From assembly GCA_036491415.1 (NCBI GenBank), contig DASXCC010000194.1:1-7398 (forward strand): a stretch of DNA of 7,398 bases, read 5' to 3'. The notes below the pieces were generated by a model. That model searched no databases and was not told the DNA's origin. It worked only from the letters and a program-made list of their open reading frames with translations. Origin of the DNA: JAICKN01 sp036491415 (lineage in GTDB: Bacteria; Acidobacteriota; Terriglobia; Terriglobales; Acidobacteriaceae). Made by a program: the position numbers and the translations under genes. How positions within the stretch are numbered: position 1 is the stretch's first letter; each line of letters opens with the position of its first letter. This document shows positions 5,471 to 7,398 of this stretch, in pieces.

Positions 5471-7311
5471 TTTTCCAAATACCAAATTACAGACCACGGC
5501 TGAAGCGTGTTTTCCGGAATTCCTGTGTTTTGTGATGTTGAAGAAGAGTAGATGGTCTGGGCTGGGACTGGGGTTTCCATGTAGAGAGCAGATTTTCCAA
5601 AATTCGTAGACAGACAAAGTTTTCGGCCATCATGCAGTTTCCATTGTACTTGTAGACCGGATTGCTCAAACGTCCGAAATTGAGCTTGGCCTGCAATCAA
5701 ATGCGGCAGCATCGGGACGATAGCGCGCTGGCGCAAAGAAAGTAATTTCTTGTAGAAATCGAGCCATGCTTTGTGTTCTGTTTTTTGTAAACTTTGCCAA
5801 TCCAGTTTGGATTTCAAGAAGGTTGCTTCCGTATTGGGATCTGGAATCTGTGCTCGCAGCTCGCTATTGGAAAATTTCGCGAAACGTTTGAATTCATTGC
5901 GGCGGCCTTCCGTGACTGCTTTGGATAGATCGCCGGTGAAATCACAGAAAAATAAAAATGGAGTGCGCGCCGCAAATTCCTCGCCCATAAAAAGCATTGG
6001 TGGTGAGGGAGCCAGCAGCAAAACCGACATGGCCGCTTTGATTGCAGCTTCTTCTGCATTTTCTATAATTCGATCGCCGAAAGCGCGATTACCGATTTGG
6101 TCATGATTCTGCAAAAAGGTCACAAACGCACTCGGAGGAAGATGTTTGCTGATTTCTCCACGCAGCTGGCCGTGACGGAATTCTGACGGATCATTCTGAA
6201 AAGCGAATCCTTCCGCCAAGCATCTCCCTAATTGCTGAATCGGATTCTTGGCATAGTCGCTGTAATAGCCGTCGGTCTCGCCTGTCGTCAATACATGGAG
6301 AACATGATGAATATCGTCATCCCACTGCGCATCATAAAGTTTCCCACGATCGTTGCAACCTAAATATTTTACGTCGTTGTCTTCGTTTTCGAGAACCAAA
6401 TGAATGTGCCGCTGATTTCCAAATTTCTGCCGGATCGTCCGCGCCAATTCCGTAATGATGTCCGGAGTCGAATCATCCTGAATAGCGTGGACCGCGTCGA
6501 AGCGCAAACCGTCGAAGTGGTATTCCTCGAGCCAGTACATGGCGTTGTGGATAAAGAAATCACGCACTGCGCGGCTTTCCGCACCGTCAAAATTAATTCC
6601 TTCACCCCACAGCGTGCAGTGCCGGTCCGTGAAAAATTCGGGAGCATACACGCGTAGGTAATTTCCGTCAGGCCCGAAGTGGTTATAAACCACGTCGAGA
6701 AAAACCATTAGCCCTTTGGAGTGCGCTGCTTGAATGAGGCGCTTTAGCTCTTCGGGTCTGCCGTATGAACTGTCCGGAGCGTAAGGAAGGGCGCCGTCAT
6801 AACCCCAATTCCGTTTGCCGGAAAAATCCGACAACGGCATTAACTCGATGGCAGTGATGCCGAGTTCACGCAGGTAATCAAGTTTTTGCTCCGCTCCTGC
6901 ATAGGTCCCTTCTTGCGTGAATGCGCCAATATGCAGTTCATAAATTACTGCTTCGTTCCAAGGCCGTCCAGACCAGTTTGCATCGTCCCATGCGAACGCC
7001 TTGGGATTGATGATCTCGCTCGGCCCATTCACGTCTTCCGGTTGAAAGCGGGAAGCGGGATCAGTCACTTCCTGGCTGTCGCCATCACCGCCGCTACCAC
7101 CATTGATACGGAATTTGTAACGGTCGCCGGCTTTCGCCCCGGATGTAGTCAGCTCAAACCAGCCATGGTCGTGCTTTACGAGCGAAATTCTTCTTTCGCT
7201 TCCTATGATCCCCACATCCACACTTTTCGCCTTGGGCGCCCACAGGCGAAAACGGACGCGGCCGTCTTCAAGGCACTTCGCCCCAAACGGCATTTCGTGT
7301 TCACGATTCAT
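5467..7311 (-). CDS. treZ: Malto-oligosyltrehalose trehalohydrolase (TreZ, GH13_10), 614 aa
   Basis: TreZ cleaves the alpha-1,4 bond next to the terminal trehalose of TreY's product, releasing trehalose (EC 3.2.1.141). An N-terminal beta-sandwich of CBM48/E-set type (about 8-100; VRFRLWAPKAKSVDV, GDRYKFRI) is followed by the GH13 barrel. The barrel starts at VIYELHIGAFTQEGTY and carries DVVYNH at 206-211, GLRFDAVHAI at 268-277 (nucleophile D272, with R270), LVLENEDN at 305-312 (acid/base E308) and FLQNHDQIGN at 399-408 (H403, D404). PFLFFCDFTGDL (451-462) and EGRRNEF (468-474) are typical of TreZ. A C-terminal beta domain ends near WSVIWYLEK. Length is usual and no lesion is seen. The start is the ATG at 7311, with AGGAA about 7 nt upstream; a second Met at residue 7 is possible. 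This ATG overlaps the TGA of the upstream frame, and the treZ TGA overlaps treY's ATG, so the genes look like one transcript. Confidence 0.97.
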   Translation of the reverse strand: MNREHEMPFGAKCLEDGRVRFRLWAPKAKSVDVGIIGSERRISLVKHDHGWFELTTSGAKAGDRYKFRINGGSGGDGDSQEVTDPASRFQPEDVNGPSEIINPKAFAWDDANWSGRPWNEAVIYELHIGAFTQEGTYAGAEQKLDYLRELGITAIELMPLSDFSGKRNWGYDGALPYAPDSSYGRPEELKRLIQAAHSKGLMVFLDVVYNHFGPDGNYLRVYAPEFFTDRHCTLWGEGINFDGAESRAVRDFFIHNAMYWLEEYHFDGLRFDAVHAIQDDSTPDIITELARTIRQKFGNQRHIHLVLENEDNDVKYLGCNDRGKLYDAQWDDDIHHVLHVLTTGETDGYYSDYAKNPIQQLGRCLAEGFAFQNDPSEFRHGQLRGEISKHLPPSAFVTFLQNHDQIGNRAFGDRIIENAEEAAIKAAMSVLLLAPSPPMLFMGEEFAARTPFLFFCDFTGDLSKAVTEGRRNEFKRFAKFSNSELRAQIPDPNTEATFLKSKLDWQSLQKTEHKAWLDFYKKLLSLRQRAIVPMLPHLIAGQAQFRTFEQSGLQVQWKLHDGRKLCLSTNFGKSALYMETPVPAQTIYSSSTSQNTGIPENTLQPWSVIWYLEK

Positions 7312-7398
7312 TCTCCGCTTCCTGCCCCGACTTCCTGGAGCTCTAATTTTGGCTCGGCAGCCACTGTCACATGATTATGATTGGCACGACGTTCCTGG
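7308..7398 (-). CDS. C-terminal tail of an unidentified gene upstream of treZ (5' end outside window)
   Basis: On the minus strand one frame is open from the right edge to a TGA at 7308-7310 that overlaps the treZ ATG as ATGA. It encodes about 29 residues, including HNHVTVAAEPKLELQEVGAG and ending SGE. The other two minus frames carry stops in this stretch. The same 4-bp overlap joins treZ to treY, which is the main reason to call this coding. In related operons the neighbour is often another alpha-glucan enzyme, such as a debranching enzyme, branching enzyme or glucanotransferase, but this polar tail shows no family motif and I do not assign one. The treZ Shine-Dalgarno would lie inside this gene. 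Confidence 0.6.
   Translation of the reverse strand, partial: QERRANHNHVTVAAEPKLELQEVGAGSGE

Noticed and set aside
5471..5617. Upstream in-frame extension of treY by 49 codons
   Set aside because: It lies wholly inside the 3' end of treZ, resembles no TreY N-terminus, and the ATG at 5470 forms a classic ATGA overlap.
6886..7374. 162-aa open frame on the + strand over the treZ start
   Set aside because: It is antisense to the conserved N-terminal domain of TreZ and shows no family features.
7382..7398. TGGCACG at the right edge resembling a sigma-54 -24 element
   Set aside because: The -12 GC at the required spacing is missing (TCCT instead), and the stretch falls in the likely coding tail of the gene upstream of treZ.

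Overview
The window looks like a chromosomal segment of a free-living bacterium, most likely an acidobacterium (Terriglobia/Koribacter-like). The evidence is moderate GC, a secreted-protein tail carrying an L-S-A-H-V-G-H pattern that I associate with acidobacterial DUF5818-type proteins, a DUF1328 stress-type membrane peptide, and a long-form TreY paired with TreZ. The taxonomic call is inference. No rRNA, tRNA, CRISPR array, insertion sequence or phage gene is visible.

Layout, left to right. Positions 1-236 (+) hold the C-terminal end of a gene that begins outside the window. A bidirectional terminator (253-288) separates it from a leftward run of small genes: a 63-aa single-span membrane protein (300-491), its upstream terminator (531-565), a 58-aa DUF1328 membrane protein (592-768) with a perfect AGGAGG site and a bulged dyad in its leader (792-827), and a DUF72/YecE-like protein (901-1653). 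A 431-bp divergent intergenic region (1654-2084) follows. It contains a nested set of helices (1816-1920) that could be a structured RNA on the + strand. The rightward gene is a stand-alone NarL-type receiver protein (2085-2561). Its stop codon overlaps the stop of treY, which arrives from the opposite strand.

Positions 2558-7398 are a tightly packed leftward operon: the tail of an unidentified gene (7308-7398), then treZ (5467-7311), then treY (2558-5470). Both junctions are 4-bp ATGA stop/start overlaps. TreY turns the reducing end of maltodextrin or glycogen chains into a terminal trehalose unit, and TreZ releases free trehalose. This is the TreYZ route to an osmotic and desiccation protectant from stored glucan. 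All four GH13 catalytic motifs are intact in both enzymes.

The trehalose operon is ordinary in content. The least explained parts are the nested-helix element between DUF72 and the receiver, the receiver gene's lack of a clear ribosome binding site and of an output domain, and the structured leader of the DUF1328 gene.
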